In this document: positions 34,214 to 45,759 of the stretch, piece after piece
Position numbering within the stretch: the stretch's first letter is position 1
Layout: every line of letters begins with the position of its first letter
Origin: Flammula alnicola
Taxonomy: Eukaryota > Basidiomycota > Agaricomycetes > Agaricales > Strophariaceae
Assembly: GCA_015499995.1 (NCBI GenBank)
Contig: JADNRV010000272.1
Span: 1 to 64,000 of the forward strand
Length of the DNA stretch: 64,000 nucleotides
Reading direction: 5' to 3'
Program-made: the position numbers and the translations under genes
Notes under the pieces: generated by a model
What the model was told of the DNA's origin: nothing
Seen by the model: the letters and a program-made list of their open reading frames with translations, nothing else
Databases searched by the model: none

Positions 34214-35024
34214 ATGATCCCTCCACCACACTACCTAGGTCTCCCATTGCCTTCTCTCATGGACTGTAAATTTTGGTTCAAGCTCGTTTTTTTCAGCACA
34301 CTTTCTTTTTTTACGGTGTACGATAATGTTTGTCAAGCACTGGAAGTACCGACACTTGGTGGACAACTGCTACTCAACCATCTAATCAGACGACGTCGCA
34401 AGGCACTGGAGATGGTATGTATGTTTTGAGCCCTAGATATCTGGATTCTGAGCATGCACCACATTTCTTACTTTATGACCCCAGGTTGTCCCTGTTACGA
34501 TGTACGTCCAGGAGACATTGAATATTTTGGGCCTGAATATCTCACAATAAGAAGCAGATGGCACCTCTATAAAGAACAAGCTATCTGTGCTAGCTGGGGG
34601 GTCTGTATCATCCTGACCACAAGACAGGCGTTGGAAGGTTTGGATGAAGATACTCTTCTGGTCTGTAATTTTTGCTTGTCATTACTTCTTCTTCATTTAC
34701 ACATGGCACACTCTTCAGGAGCGCATTCGTGCTATGGGACCTATCATATTCTCCCTTGCACATTCAGTTCCAATTCTCGCAATCCATATTCTCTACTACA
34801 GAGAAATGGTGATATCGACGAATTCCCCAGCAATTGTGGCCGTACAAGCTGCGTTCATGACGCTTCCAGAAATAATTTCAGGATACTTCGAAGTGAGACG
34901 CATGTATAAAGATTCTATTTCGCATAGGTCTCGTAGGTGAGCAAGCATTCTATATCTTCCTAACGTTACGCCTTATAACGGACGTAAATTTGATAGACTG
35001 ACTATCACGGCGAACTTGGCTTGA
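34214..35024 (+). CDS. Chimeric small membrane protein (copy B of the 13 kb gene with a foreign leader)
   Basis: Exons 34214-34414, 34485-34501, 34628-34936 and 34997-35024 give 184 aa, frame intact. Residues about 1-37 (MIPPPHYLG, CKFWFKLVFFSTLSFFTVYD) match the orphan leader at 18021-17911. From NVCQALE onward, the sequence matches copy A (13108-13839) exon by exon, with exons 2-4 identical in length (17, 309 and 28 nt). The join falls at CGAT|AATGTTTGTCA. The leader adds one hydrophobic helix to a protein with three predicted spans. The whole body is inverted relative to copy A. Family and function unknown. Confidence 0.65.
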
Positions 35025-35573
35025 TTCGGATTCATGCAAGGATTCATGACACAATAATAAGTTATAACGTCGAAAGTGTTAAAAAGTTATGGGTAAAAGG
35101 AACCACTATTTTGTTCAAGTTGTGTTGTATAGGACAGTTTCATGATACAGAGGGACGATACTATTCAGTCGTATCGCTTATCCCTTCCATTGTAGTCAAT
35201 GTTGTAACACCTGACTGAAGTTTCAAGTTAGACGCCAACGCTGCGGCTGCAGCCACCAACGATCATCTGCACAGCATACCTATCTAGTCTAAGTCATCAT
35301 CAGCTCAATCAGCCGGCCCATTTAAGCACTGCCTACGTCCCCGTGATTTTGCATCGCCTTCACGGTGCAACTGCAAGTCACAATTACTGCCTTCTCTGGC
35401 TTACACGGATTATGGCACACTGCGGCACACCGGAACCGCAAGCAGCCCGCAGCCATTTAAAATGATATCACTGAACAGCGAAGCTTCGTTCTATTACCGC
35501 ACTTTTCAACCAACCTCCCACACCATCTTCAACACATCCAGATTCCTCAGAGAACTATCCATTTGAGAATTCC

Positions 35574-37134
35574 ATGGTCTCCTTCGGCTTTATGAATTCC
35601 AATCAACCATCTGGTAGCTCTTCAGAACCTCAGGCAGATGGTGCAGACAGACCGAACGTCAGCGACAAACCGCTGTGAGTACCGCTCTTCGATACTGAAG
35701 ACTCTTGGTTAACCGTAAGCGGCTCTACAGCGATGTAGTCTTTTTGCAAGACACGACAGGCAGCCAGGGCCCTTATATTCAGGCTGCACGAAAGGCCATC
35801 CGCGACATCTGTGACAAGATCTCTACCACTGGGGAACTATCTAAGGATCTTATAAGATTCGGTCTCATCGCCTTCCGCGACCACCCACCTCAAGATAGGA
35901 CCTACGTGACGAAAAACTTTGGATTCACGTCAGACATTGACACCATGCAGAAAAACCTTGCCGGGCTCATCGCCTCTGGGGGTGGTGATGGACCCGAAGC
36001 GCAGACTGCGGCGCTTGCTGATGCGTTGAATCTGGAATGGGCGGAGAACGCGGTGAAGTTGGTCATCCTTATCACTGATTCTCCCCCGCATGGCCTTGGT
36101 GAGGTTGGAGATGGCTTCAACGAGTCTCCAGATCGTGAGTCATGCTTTACGTGTGATAGTGCTGTTTCATCTAATCCTACTATATCAGAAAATGACCCTC
36201 TCGATATTGCTCGACAAATGGCTGAACGAGGAATTACTTTGGTAGGCCTGGTCTTCGTTATATTTCGGACGGTATATTAACGGGAAGTCCAGTTCGTTAT
36301 TGCATGCGAGCCTGCGCTCAGCAAATACAAGGTATGACATCAACGTTCGTTCGACAGGGAAATGTTGCTTAGGACTGTAACCGTTGACAGAACGCAGTTG
36401 ATTTCTACGCAGCCTTGACTCAAATTACAAGGTATATCCTCCATACTAGCAAGACTATGTCCACGGACTGAAGAACTGACCGAAAATTCTAACTCCCAGC
36501 GGACGTGTCTTCCCTCTCCTCATGGCGGACAAGTTAGGGGACTACATCGTCGGCACCGCCCTCGAGACTATCGAAACCGAAAAACTTATCAGCGAGTTTG
36601 AACAAGTGATCGTCAATGACGTGTACGGGAATGCTACACCAGTCGAGAAGGTCACGGAGAACCTCCAGGAATATCTCAAAGCAAAAGGAACGAAGATCAA
36701 CACTATGGCTGTCGACGACGTCTACGTCGGTAGTGCGGCGGCAATGAACAATGTTGCGCTGTGGGGCGGAGCCGAGAACATTGCAAAGGTTCGACATAGG
36801 GTTGCAACAGTAGGTGTCGAAAATTCTTCCCTGTGGGTCTAAGCTGAAGGTTCAAATCAAACAGATCACGGAGCCCCGTATGCAAGCCCAATACGCGTCG
36901 AGGGAGCAAGCTCCTGCCGTCTCCTTCAAAAAAGCAGAGTTCAGCCAAGCACAGGTGAGTTTACGTCTCAGCTGCGTAGCCCCGCTTCTATCCTTTGCTC
37001 ATCTTGATACGATGTAGGCTCAGCGCGTCGTTATGCAATCCGTCGCAAGGAATTCCAAGGTCACAGCGTCCGGGATGTTTTTAAGACAAGGCGGAAATGC
37101 AGCTTCAAGCAATGCACCTGCTCCCCCTTCTTAA
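35574..37134 (+). CDS. vWFA-domain protein (copy C, intact)
   Basis: Eight exons (35574-35674, 35731-36134, 36189-36241, 36293-36331, 36391-36431, 36500-36809, 36865-36954, 37018-37134) give 384 aa. The vWFA domain is intact: [29 protein letters not shown] and [12 protein letters not shown] provide a complete MIDAS. The C-terminal module ([15 protein letters not shown], then [15 protein letters not shown] and [14 protein letters not shown]) parallels copies A and B. No signal peptide or membrane span, so likely cytoplasmic. Intron 6 has two possible donors; I chose the one giving a 55-bp intron, the same length as in copy A. Inverted relative to copies A and B about 10 kb away. Confidence 0.8.
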
Positions 37135-37291
37135 AAATCTCTGTCTGAACTCGGGCCGAATGCTTCCTTTGCTTTTTTCTCGGTTTTGGATCTAACACTG
37201 TAAATGTACTACCTTGTCATTAATTGCATCCTGCAAGTAAATTGCTCGAACTCCCAATCGCTGAATCAATATCTACACGAAAAGCCCCAAG

Positions 37292-39364
37292 TTAGTCACC
37301 AACATTATACAGAACAAGAAGGGAAAAAGACGAACAAGAAAAGAAGGATGCAAGGGAAATCATGTCAAGCACTCCGAGAGGAGTAGAAGTTTTCATTGGC
37401 TGCCCTCCCCAGAGAACGCGAATGAAGTAGTCAGACTTGGCGCTATACAACTCGAAAACGATCTGGAATACAAGTCAGTTATGGGAAGCAAACGGCAGTG
37501 ATGAGGCGATGGCGTACTTCAGATCCCCTATGAGATGACGAAAGATATGATGAATAGCGACTCGCATGAATCAAAGTGAATGCTTACATTCCAGGCCACA
37601 CCATCTGGTCAACTTGTAAAAATCCAAGAAGGGGCGACATGGAACCGTCATGTGCGACCTGGAAACCGATCATAGGCGCGGGGCAGGAAAACTTGGGCAT
37701 GACGGCGACTTACATTATGGAAGTATTTAAGCTTCCAAAGACGAGCACCGCATTCAGCCAAATAAATCATTTTTCAAGGAAGAACCAGCTCGTAAATGGG
37801 CTTTGAGCTCTAAAACCCATGCGCCATAGCTCAGAGCTGAATATTGTGCGGACGCGGGCGCGTCGCGGAACTGATATGAATATTCCCAGTTCCCGAGGCG
37901 GAATACCGTATTGGCCTATATTAACATCACATCATAAGCCAAAAAAAAAAAAGATAAGGCAGGGAACCAAATAGCTGACCTCGTCTTGGGTTACACAAAT
38001 CGAGGTATCATTAAGGCTACAGGGCAGGGCCTTTCCGTGACACTGTTTGGCACTGAGATTGTCGTAGTAACTATCGCAAAGGAACACTCAGAATCTCAGA
38101 CGACACGAAAGGATAACGGTGAAACGCACTGATCAAAACTAGTATGCCATCCCCCGTTGTCATGTGTAGCTATCCCAGATACTTGATCCAATTTGGCATA
38201 GAGAGAAGCGGCTTCAGTCAAGTGAGCTTGCCATTGTTGCCCAGAGCCCCCTGTTGTATAGTCCGAGCGCAGATTAGAGGCTGTGGGGCAAGAGTACGTG
38301 GGCTCTAGTGAGTCGAACGTCGAAGATTGTATCAGAGTTGCGGAGAATCGAGAGTCGGACTGCGGGAACAGTCCTGCGAGGAGTCCCGAGGCCACTTGAG
38401 ATGTGATTACGTTGTTGGTTACACCTGGAAAACGTTATGCTAGTGCGCCATGGAATGTAAGGAGTTTGGCGCACGAATTTGAGCGACGGTTGTGTCAAAC
38501 CTGGAGCCGAGACCGAGTCGTGATGCGTAGACAGAACGGAGGTCCTGAACACTACGATTAGAAAGAGACATTTTGCATAACTAGTGCGAAGTAGAGTACA
38601 TACAGATCCGTGAGTGATGGAATCTTGCAGGCCATCGCCCGTAATTTGGGGGAATTGACAGCTGGAGTTGAGATCGAAAATAACAAAGACCAGTTACGTT
38701 GAGTGATATGAGCCACGCTGAGCTACATACCTGCTTCCAACAAAACCTGGGCCGACAGTAGTTGTCCATGGATTTTGCGCGTCAGTAAATGCTTGCCACT
38801 ATGAAGACAATGTTTAGAGAGATATTCCACGATTAGCGAGGATTAATATTGACCTGTACGGGCGAAACACTAGCTCCTGGTCCCTGGGGGCTTCCAAATA
38901 CAATACATATCAGTCATTCGGCAGGATATTCGACACGAAGTCACTCACGCAGTTCCTCCAAAGGTAGCACCCGAACCATCGCAAGACCACGCGACATCTT
39001 CCTTAAAAAACGTGTTTGACGCGTAAGGTGTGCGTTTGTGATGTCTTTGAATTACTTCCACGTATTTGAGGGTGTAGTTCTTCGGTGGCGTCCTAGATAG
39101 GAGAACGTAAGCCAAATAGTTGCATTCAAAATATAGTAGAGCGACGAACTTGTATTCCCGTTGCCTAACATGGGGCATATTACACCAATTGTACGTGCCA
39201 TACAATGCGTTAGGTGTGATTGACGAGTTAAAGATTCCCGGGGCGCCAGATCCATTCAAGACGAAAGTCAGGTTGTTGATGTTCGTTGCAGCGGGTGGAT
39301 AGTGGACGATTTCCCCAGAGGCGACTGCAATAGCAGCGAAGACAACTGCAGCAGAGATGAGCAT
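37292..39364 (-). CDS. Secreted histidine phosphatase, clade 2 (acid phosphatase/phytase-like)
   Basis: About a dozen exons on the minus strand from the ATG at 39364. The N-terminus is a signal peptide (MLISAAVVFAAIAVASGE). Exons then read GTYNWCNMPHVR, the catalytic motif VIQRHHKRTPYASN (RHGxRxP-like with RHHKRTP), THGSDLRSVYASRLG, VTNNVITSQVASGLLAGLFP, HYYDNLSAKQCHGKALPC and the HD motif region VAHDGSMSPLLG, then VWPGMGSE and RVLWGGQPMKTSTPLG. The family hydrolyses phosphomonoesters outside the cell. One join near 37776 works only with a GC donor (CGA|GCTGGT) or implies a small lesion. The C-terminus after STPLGVLDM is short and Ser/Phe-rich. Convergent with vWFA copy C, 157 bp away. Confidence 0.75.
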
Positions 39365-39399
39365 GGCGGCAGGAGTTGGGTTCGTCAACGATAGGCTCG

Positions 39400-40190
39400 G
39401 TCCGCTTGTCCGTCGAAGCGACACGCTTTTAAAGCTTCGACGACGATGGTTTACGCGTGACCTATTATGAGGGTGCTTCTGTGCCACGAGGAACGTGTGT
39501 CGGGGCCGCCTAACCGTCGCTGTGCGTGTAGACAACCACGGTTGTCAGATTTGCCAGGAATAAGATGTGGTGCAGTTGATGTGGGGCTTGTGTGGGGCGC
39601 AATATTATGCACTGTAATTTTAAACGCCAGGAAGAACGTTACGACATTGAAGGTCTCCTAGATGCAAAAGGAGGGCCTGTTTCTTGTGAGTTAGCCTTGA
39701 CACTCATCCAACAATTTGTACTTGCCTTCAACGGTGCCTTCAAGACTTTTTAACGCTTCACGATGATGGTCGACGATGATGGTCGCCAACAATGAACGCA
39801 ATATCATGAGTTCGTCCCCAAAGCGTGGGAATAGATTACCAATTACCACATTGCCGAAACTGCCAGACCGACGTCCATGTGCACAAGCGACCAGAAGAGA
39901 CCCTACTAAACTCCCGAGACAGCGCTATACAGCTTCTTCTAGGCATTCTTACCAACGTTCGATGTCGACCTCATGCTCAACAGCTGGCAAACATACCTCC
40001 AGGGTCATGCTTCTTGTCTTTCAGAGTTCTTTGCGGTCCTGCGGAATCCGGTTGGGCCGTCCAGCAATTTAGTTCGGCACCACTTGTCATCGACTGTTTA
40101 AATACGAAGGGCTTGAACCAGCCAACAGTCGACGTAGTCGCTCGCCAACAGCCATCGATTCTGGCTACAAGGAGTGAATAACGTGAACAA
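39400..40190. other. Divergent promoter region, no gene supported
   Basis: Lies between the divergent histidine phosphatase and PI-PLC-like genes. A 118-codon plus-strand frame (39825-40181) shows no motif and was not called. Confidence 0.45.
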
Positions 40191-40195
40191 AAGTC

Positions 40196-41850
40196 ATGCT
40201 CTTTCTGCGTCCTTTGGATCTTTTCGCGACTAGTTTGGGCTTGGTGGCCTTCGTGTCCTCAGCATGGGCAGCTCCAAGTTCGAGCGGAATTGCAGCTCAA
40301 AGCTATTTGGGTCAACAGGCGTTAGCAGATATCTTAGACCGGGCAGCCCCGATTGCTGGTGAGCACGAAAACTGTTCGATGTTCTCATACGGCTTATCGC
40401 GTTTTTTCACCCTCAGGAATTGATAATGGATGTTCCAAGACAGCCAAAACTTGTGATTGGATGGCCAAATTTGCTGACAGCACGAAGTTGGTTCATATGA
40501 ATCTGCCTGGCACTCATGATACTTCCACTTGTAAGAACCGTTTTCCTTGCCTTCACCGCAGTAAATAAATAACTAAGCAACATCATATAGGGAATTACTC
40601 TGACGCTACGCAAGCCTCGCTCACTCATTATACTGGCCCGTGAGTTGAATATATGCGTGAATAATTGTCCTGGATAAATGTCGAGTTGCGTGCTAGAATG
40701 CTGCCTGCAGAGGTCTACCGCTGCCAGGAACACTCTATCCTACAATCTCTGAACGAAGGAATACGCGTTTTTGACCTGCGCGTCGCGTATAATCCTGGAA
40801 ATGACACACTCGGGTTCTACCATTGTAAGCCATCGATCTCTCGAAGTAAGCACGTTGACGTACCCACCTGCCTTCAGCCAGTGCTCTTTTAAGCCCTACC
40901 ACAAGAGTAGAGGACGTCTTCTTCGGACTTTACAACTGGCTTAACAACCATCCCACTGAGGCCGTGTTGGTCTCTATCAACCACGAAAGTGGAACTGGAA
41001 CGCCGGAAGACTCCATATTCTATGAGAAACTCTACGACATCCTCAATACTCCTCTCGCACAGAAGTACTGGGTCCAAGTGAATGGAACGGTACGCCGCCG
41101 ACGTACCATGGTCTTCTGTGTACCCTATTTATTTGTTCGCGTTTTTCCTTTGTAGCTTGGAACGCTGGGAGAAGCACGAGGAAAACTTACACTCCTCCAA
41201 CGCTTCAGTTACAACCTGCTCCCCGCCAACTTGACGAAGCGTATAGGAATCCCACTTGACCCCGGACACTGGACGGACAACGCGAAGATAATCGAACTTG
41301 TCTACAACGTGGCTAAAAATCAGATCGCGTTTATCGAGGTAATTGGATTTTCCCCAATCCAAGTTACCCATTTGACGCGCTTTATCATGCAAGGACTTTT
41401 ATGAAATAACTGCTAGTCTCCCTCTGGGTTCAGGCGCAACAACATACATTGACGCGAAATTCAACGCAACGACGGCACATATCGCGAATGCAACTCGTAC
41501 GGATCTCAATCCCGACCAATTGTACATTAGCTTCGCAAGTGCCGCCTTTATTGATGATAACCCTCCCATGACGCCTCAGGTTCGTCGATTGAAACTTTTT
41601 CCTGAAGCAAAGACGGATAAGCCGAACTACTTTCTTCCAGATCTTCGCATTGGGCAATGGTACCGAAGTTCAGGGCATGGACCAAAGGCTACTTCCTTGG
41701 TTGCAGTCACGGAAGGGCCAACGTTTTGGAATCATCAGTATGTCATGCCGTAACTTCTCCTTGCATTCCGGTTATTGAATGTTCCTTATTTCAGTGTTCG
41801 ATTTCTACGATGCCGTTCCGGGTCTTGTCGAGGCAGCTATTGGACTCTGA
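40196..41850 (+). CDS. PI-PLC X-domain-like phosphodiesterase, secreted (PLC-1)
   Basis: Nine exons (40196-40358, 40417-40530, 40591-40639, 40697-40824, 40878-41089, 41156-41338, 41394-41579, 41641-41737, 41795-41850) give 395 aa. A signal peptide is visible (LGLVAFVSSAWAAP). The X-domain has the first catalytic histidine in HMNLPGTHDTST, the EGIRVFDLRVAY strand, and the second histidine in GFYH. NNHPTEAVLVSINHESGTG follows, as in the bacterial-type PI-PLC family. These proteins cleave phosphatidylinositol or GPI-linked phosphate diesters; substrate here not predictable. Ends FFYDAVPG-like (FDFYDAVPGLVEAAIGL). Tail-to-tail with PLC-2, stops 71 bp apart. Confidence 0.87.
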
Positions 41851-41921
41851 TTTGCCTTTATCGTCCTGTGTCATTAGAATGATAAAAGGTGACAAAAGAA
41901 CCAGTAAGAAATTTGCGACGT

Positions 41922-43558
41922 CTAAATTCTTGAAAGGACATTCTGGCCTATGATAGCTTGCACCAGCCCTGGGACAGCATCGAAGAAGTCGAGGACTAAG
42001 GCAAGATGACATTAGCCATTAGGAACACGCCTTGGAGTTCGAACGTAAAAAGTACTTACGCACGATTCCAAGTCGTTTACCCTGATTCTCCTGCAACCAC
42101 GAGAGGAGCCCATGATTGACACCCGTCCTGATGTCTACTCCGTTTCCGAGAGCATACACCTAAGTATTCCAATCAGAAACTGGTCCGATAAGATAGGATA
42201 TCCATACCTGTGGTAGCAAAGACGGCTCTTCGAACCGGAAAGCTGCGCTAGCAAAGCTGATATATAGTTGATCGGGATGAAGATTTTTGTCTACTGCTTT
42301 CTCTAGGTGAGCTTTGAGGACCTGGAGCTTCTCCTCAATACAAGACTCGGGATTTGAGTTAGCAGATGGAGGGAGTTTGTAGTGATCCTTTGAGTCCAAT
42401 TATTACTGAGCGAGCTCTACGAGATATCAATCCGAGGCAGGAAGCTACCTGGATGTGTGCAATGTGGCCTTTCTCCGCATTGTAAGTGAGCTCGATCGCC
42501 TTGCCGTTGACAGTCCAGTGCTTAGCATCGAGGTGGATACCTATCCGGTGGGTCAAATGCGCGGGGAGCAAGTTGAAATCGAATCGTTGGAGAAGCGTCA
42601 ACTTCCCGCGAGCTTCTCTCAATGTTCCGAGCTATATGGATGTATAGGCGAGTGAGTGTTTCCATATTTAAAATTGAGGAACGAAGGACATACCGCTCCT
42701 CTCTCCTGCACCCAATATATTTTAGCTAGATCGCTGGTCAAAATATTATATAACTGTTCCTGAAGTTTAGCGTCATCTCGAGTTCCTGTACCAGGTTCGA
42801 AATTCATTGATACAAGGACAGCCTCTGTAGGGTGATTGTCGAGCCAGGTATAGAGTCCAAACAGGACGTCTTCCATCCTTGTCGTTGGGCTTAAAAGAGC
42901 CAGCGCTAATAGGTATTCAGCCGGGTTGGTGTTGATCTTAGTGATTAGAGCTAATGCGCAAAAGTCTGGGACCTACAATGATAAAATCCGATAGTATCTT
43001 TACCTGGATTCCAAGCGTATCGAAGGTCAAATACGCGGATGCCTTCGTTTAGCATTCGGAAGATAGAATGTTGCTGACATCTGTATATTGCAGAGTCGGG
43101 TATACTGCAGCACAAATCATCCATTCGTAAACTTCAAATATTTTGCCCTAACGGAATCAGAGCACTCACGGGCCTGTGTATCGTTTCAAGGATTCTTGGA
43201 CGTCAGGCGTGTAATTCCCTGAACAAATTCTTAGTATACATACTGTACATTGGAGTAAACATGGACGGACAGGTGCATGTATCGTGTGTTCCAGGCAAAT
43301 TCATATGAACAAGCTTGGTTTCGTCAGGAAACTCGGCCATCCAGTCACTGAGTTTGCCACTCTTCCCGAATTCTTCGACACTTCCTACATTGGACAGGAG
43401 TCAGAAAGTAAATTGGATCCCTGTTTGTCTTGATGGTAGAGCATAGCAAGGCGCTTAGCGCTAGACCCACCAAGTATGGGTGCCCCTCGATGCAAAATCT
43501 CGATCAAGGCAGCTTGGTGTAACGAGCCTCGGGGTTCACTGTTGGCAGAAGAATCCAT
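41922..43558 (-). CDS. PI-PLC X-domain-like phosphodiesterase (PLC-2), no signal peptide
   Basis: Minus-strand paralogue of PLC-1 with the same exon order: VHMNLPGTHDTCT, YRCQQHSIFRMLNEGIRVFD, DTIGFYH, LLSPTTRMEDVLFGLYTWLD, PTEAVLVSMNFEPGTG, LGTLREARGKLTLLQRFDFN, HPDQLYISFASAAF and DFFDAVPGLVQAIIG before the stop at 41922. Both catalytic histidines are kept. It starts MDSSANSEPRGSLHQ and lacks the hydrophobic leader of PLC-1, so it may be cytosolic, or a missed upstream exon could supply a signal. PLC-2 has an extra charged insertion (EKLQVLKAHLEKAVDKN) absent at the corresponding point of PLC-1. Confidence 0.82.
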
Positions 43559-43702
43559 AATGAGTTTTCGTTCAGTGGCAGCCCAGGGCAACGATGGATA
43601 AAGTCGAGGAGCATCGATATGGTTGTAATGGCATCCGTTCCGGGTCACACGCTACAGGGTCCTTCCAAACTGAGGTCTTGAAGTGAAGGAAAGCAAAAAA
43701 GA

Positions 43703-43784
43703 TGACCGAGACAGGGGTCGAACCTGCAATCTCCTGATTCGCGTTGAGTCGTAGTCAGACGCGATGCCATTTCGCCACACGGCC
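43703..43784 (-). tRNA. tRNA-Arg(ACG) with a short intron
   Basis: The minus strand folds as a cloverleaf: acceptor GGCCGTG, D arm GCGA-AATGGCA-TCGC, anticodon stem TCTGA/TCAGG with loop CTACGA..., giving anticodon ACG, and T arm GCAGG-TTCGACC-CCTGT. About 10 nt (CTCAACGCGA) are inserted 3' of the anticodon, the canonical position for a tRNA intron. A run of six T on the sense strand follows, a Pol III terminator. Identical to the copy at 43953. Confidence 0.9.
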
Positions 43785-43952
43785 GTTGTGAGAAGGCGGG
43801 CATAAGTTGTAGAGGTTCCGCTTGAAATACGCCAAACTTTTTTTTTTCCGGCCAAGCCGAAAAAGTGATCGGAAGCGAAGACAAATAAGAACACGTGATT
43901 ATTTGGGAAGTAACCGGGCGGCTATAAAATCTGCGAATAGCCAGACTTACAT

Positions 43953-44034
43953 GGCCGTGTGGCGAAATGGCATCGCGTCTGACTACGACTCAACGCGAAT
44001 CAGGAGATTGCAGGTTCGACCCCTGTCTCGGTCA
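43953..44034 (+). tRNA. tRNA-Arg(ACG) with a short intron, inverted twin
   Basis: Base-for-base identical to the tRNA at 43703-43784, on the opposite strand and 168 bp away, with the same 10-nt intron and a T5 terminator (TCATCTTTTTG). The two genes diverge and form an 82-bp perfect inverted repeat. Confidence 0.9.
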
Positions 44035-44333
44035 TCTTTTTGTTCATTTTATTAATACTGAGCGAAAGGCAATAATGTATGTGCTGAGGAATTGAGATTT
44101 CTTTGAAGGGAAGAAGAAATGTTATTTCATTCAAGTACATGGCATGCTCCATGGCAAAGAAAACATCAAGCAGATACAGGATAAGGTTTGAAACCCATTG
44201 CAACAAGTGATATATAGGTCTTATTGCATCGTATCCGCACGATGTCGCCTACCCTACGTACGGATCAGTCGAATGGTGGTCTCAACACCTCCACCTTCTG
44301 GCAAGCAATGCGACCACGAGGAACCTCAGCTAT

Positions 44334-45712
44334 TTAACCCTTCCAGAAGTTATCATAAGATGCACTAGCATTCACACCCTAGAAATGCCGGGAAAGGGTC
44401 ATCAGTCGAAGCGCAAATGATAGAGAAGCAATGCGTACCATTGTGATATAGGCGATAAGACCCTGCGAGAGCACGCCACCGAGCAGATGGACTTTGAAGA
44501 CGGGATTGTATTTCCCTTCGGGTCCATAGCTATCGTGGAAGATGTTCAGCGAGTCTTCGACGTTGCGTGTCCGGCCGCGGATGTCTTTGATGGGGTTCGT
44601 GATATATGGATACATCTTGTCGACGACCATATTCAAGTCCTCGTCGAAGAAGAACTGGCCAGTGTGCGCGAGGCGACCGGCCTTGAACGTGTTGTTCTCC
44701 GGGATGACGGACCATTCTGGGAAGACCTTGGTGTGGATGTGGGTTGCTCGACCGGTGTAGTACCCAGGGTAGATACCTGGTACATGGGTTTAGTATTTTG
44801 AGTAGAGATGACAAGGCGGTGCACGCACTGGTGAACTGGACGACTCCGTTCTTATCCGTTGGCCATGCTCCTCGAAGCCAGGTCTCCTGGGGGATTGTAC
44901 GAGGGAATGCTGACAGGAGACCTCTCCTTTTACCTTCTTTTGCTGGCACCTCGTTCGCTAGGTGGGGGTGGGGCACGGGATGGCCTATTCAGGATTCAGG
45001 ACCGTCGTGAGCATGCATTTCCACAGAAGAACCGGATTAGACACACCTGCATAAGAGCCAGTCGCGTTCGCCTGCCAAATATCTACCAAAACATTGGGAA
45101 GAGGTTGACATGTCTCGACGTCCATGACACCAATATCCAGCAGCTACAGGCGTCATAAGTTCATATGAAACATCTTCAAGCGACCAAGATGACAAACCAG
45201 GAGCAACCCATCCTGGATCTCCGCAATATTTTGCCTGATTGGATGGCCTTCAGTATGATAATATGGTCCTTCGGTGACTTCAGGAGCGAGTACACAGGTG
45301 TTATTCTGGATATGAGTATCGGATATCGGGGTGCAGTTCATGATCTCGTCATTATCATGGGCGTGATCTTGAGACTCTGAGTTATGGGCCGCGTCTGCGA
45401 TATCGCCGTATGTTTCTGCAGAGAAAAGGTGTTGCAGTCCCGGCAGACCTGGGATGCCTGCTAAAGCTTGTTGGGCCCATGCCTGCTTTCGAGATGCGGT
45501 GAATGACTCAACCGCTGGCGCACACTGTTCCAAGGAGATGAAGTTAGTAAACGCCGATCAATATAAATGGATATGAAAACACGAACATGATAAGCAGCAG
45601 CCTGTAAGGCCCGCTGAACCTCTATCTCGTGCTCGGTCTTTGGGTTCCGGTGTGCAGACGATTGATTGATGCACAACAGTGCAAAGAGGAGCAGAGTCGG
45701 AGCGGCGAGCAT
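44334..45712 (-). CDS. Secreted intradiol ring-cleavage dioxygenase
   Basis: The ATG at 45712 starts a signal peptide (MLAAPTLLLFALLCINQSSA). Exons continue with AHRNPKTEHEIEVQRALQAA, CVLAPEVTEGPYYHTEGHPI, LLDIGVMDVETCQPLPNVLV, DIWQANATGSYA and, after further introns, IYPGYYTGRATHIHTKVFPE and HTGQFFFDEDLN, ending SASYDNFWKG at 44334. The two tyrosines (EGPYYH and PGYYTGR) and the HxH of THIH match the non-haem Fe(III) ligands of protocatechuate 3,4-dioxygenase and catechol 1,2-dioxygenase. It cleaves ortho-diphenols between the hydroxyls. Extracellular intradiol dioxygenases of this kind are known in basidiomycetes and act on lignin-derived catechols. No missing ligand or frame break seen. 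Confidence 0.9.
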
Positions 45713-45759
45713 GGTGGGTGGATGGGGGACGGTAAACAGGATCCGCCGCCTGGTGGTTT

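Noticed and set aside
43645..44055. Open frames of 77-87 codons over the tRNA region
   Set aside because: They run through the tRNA-Arg genes on both strands and repeat the same peptide because the tRNAs are identical.
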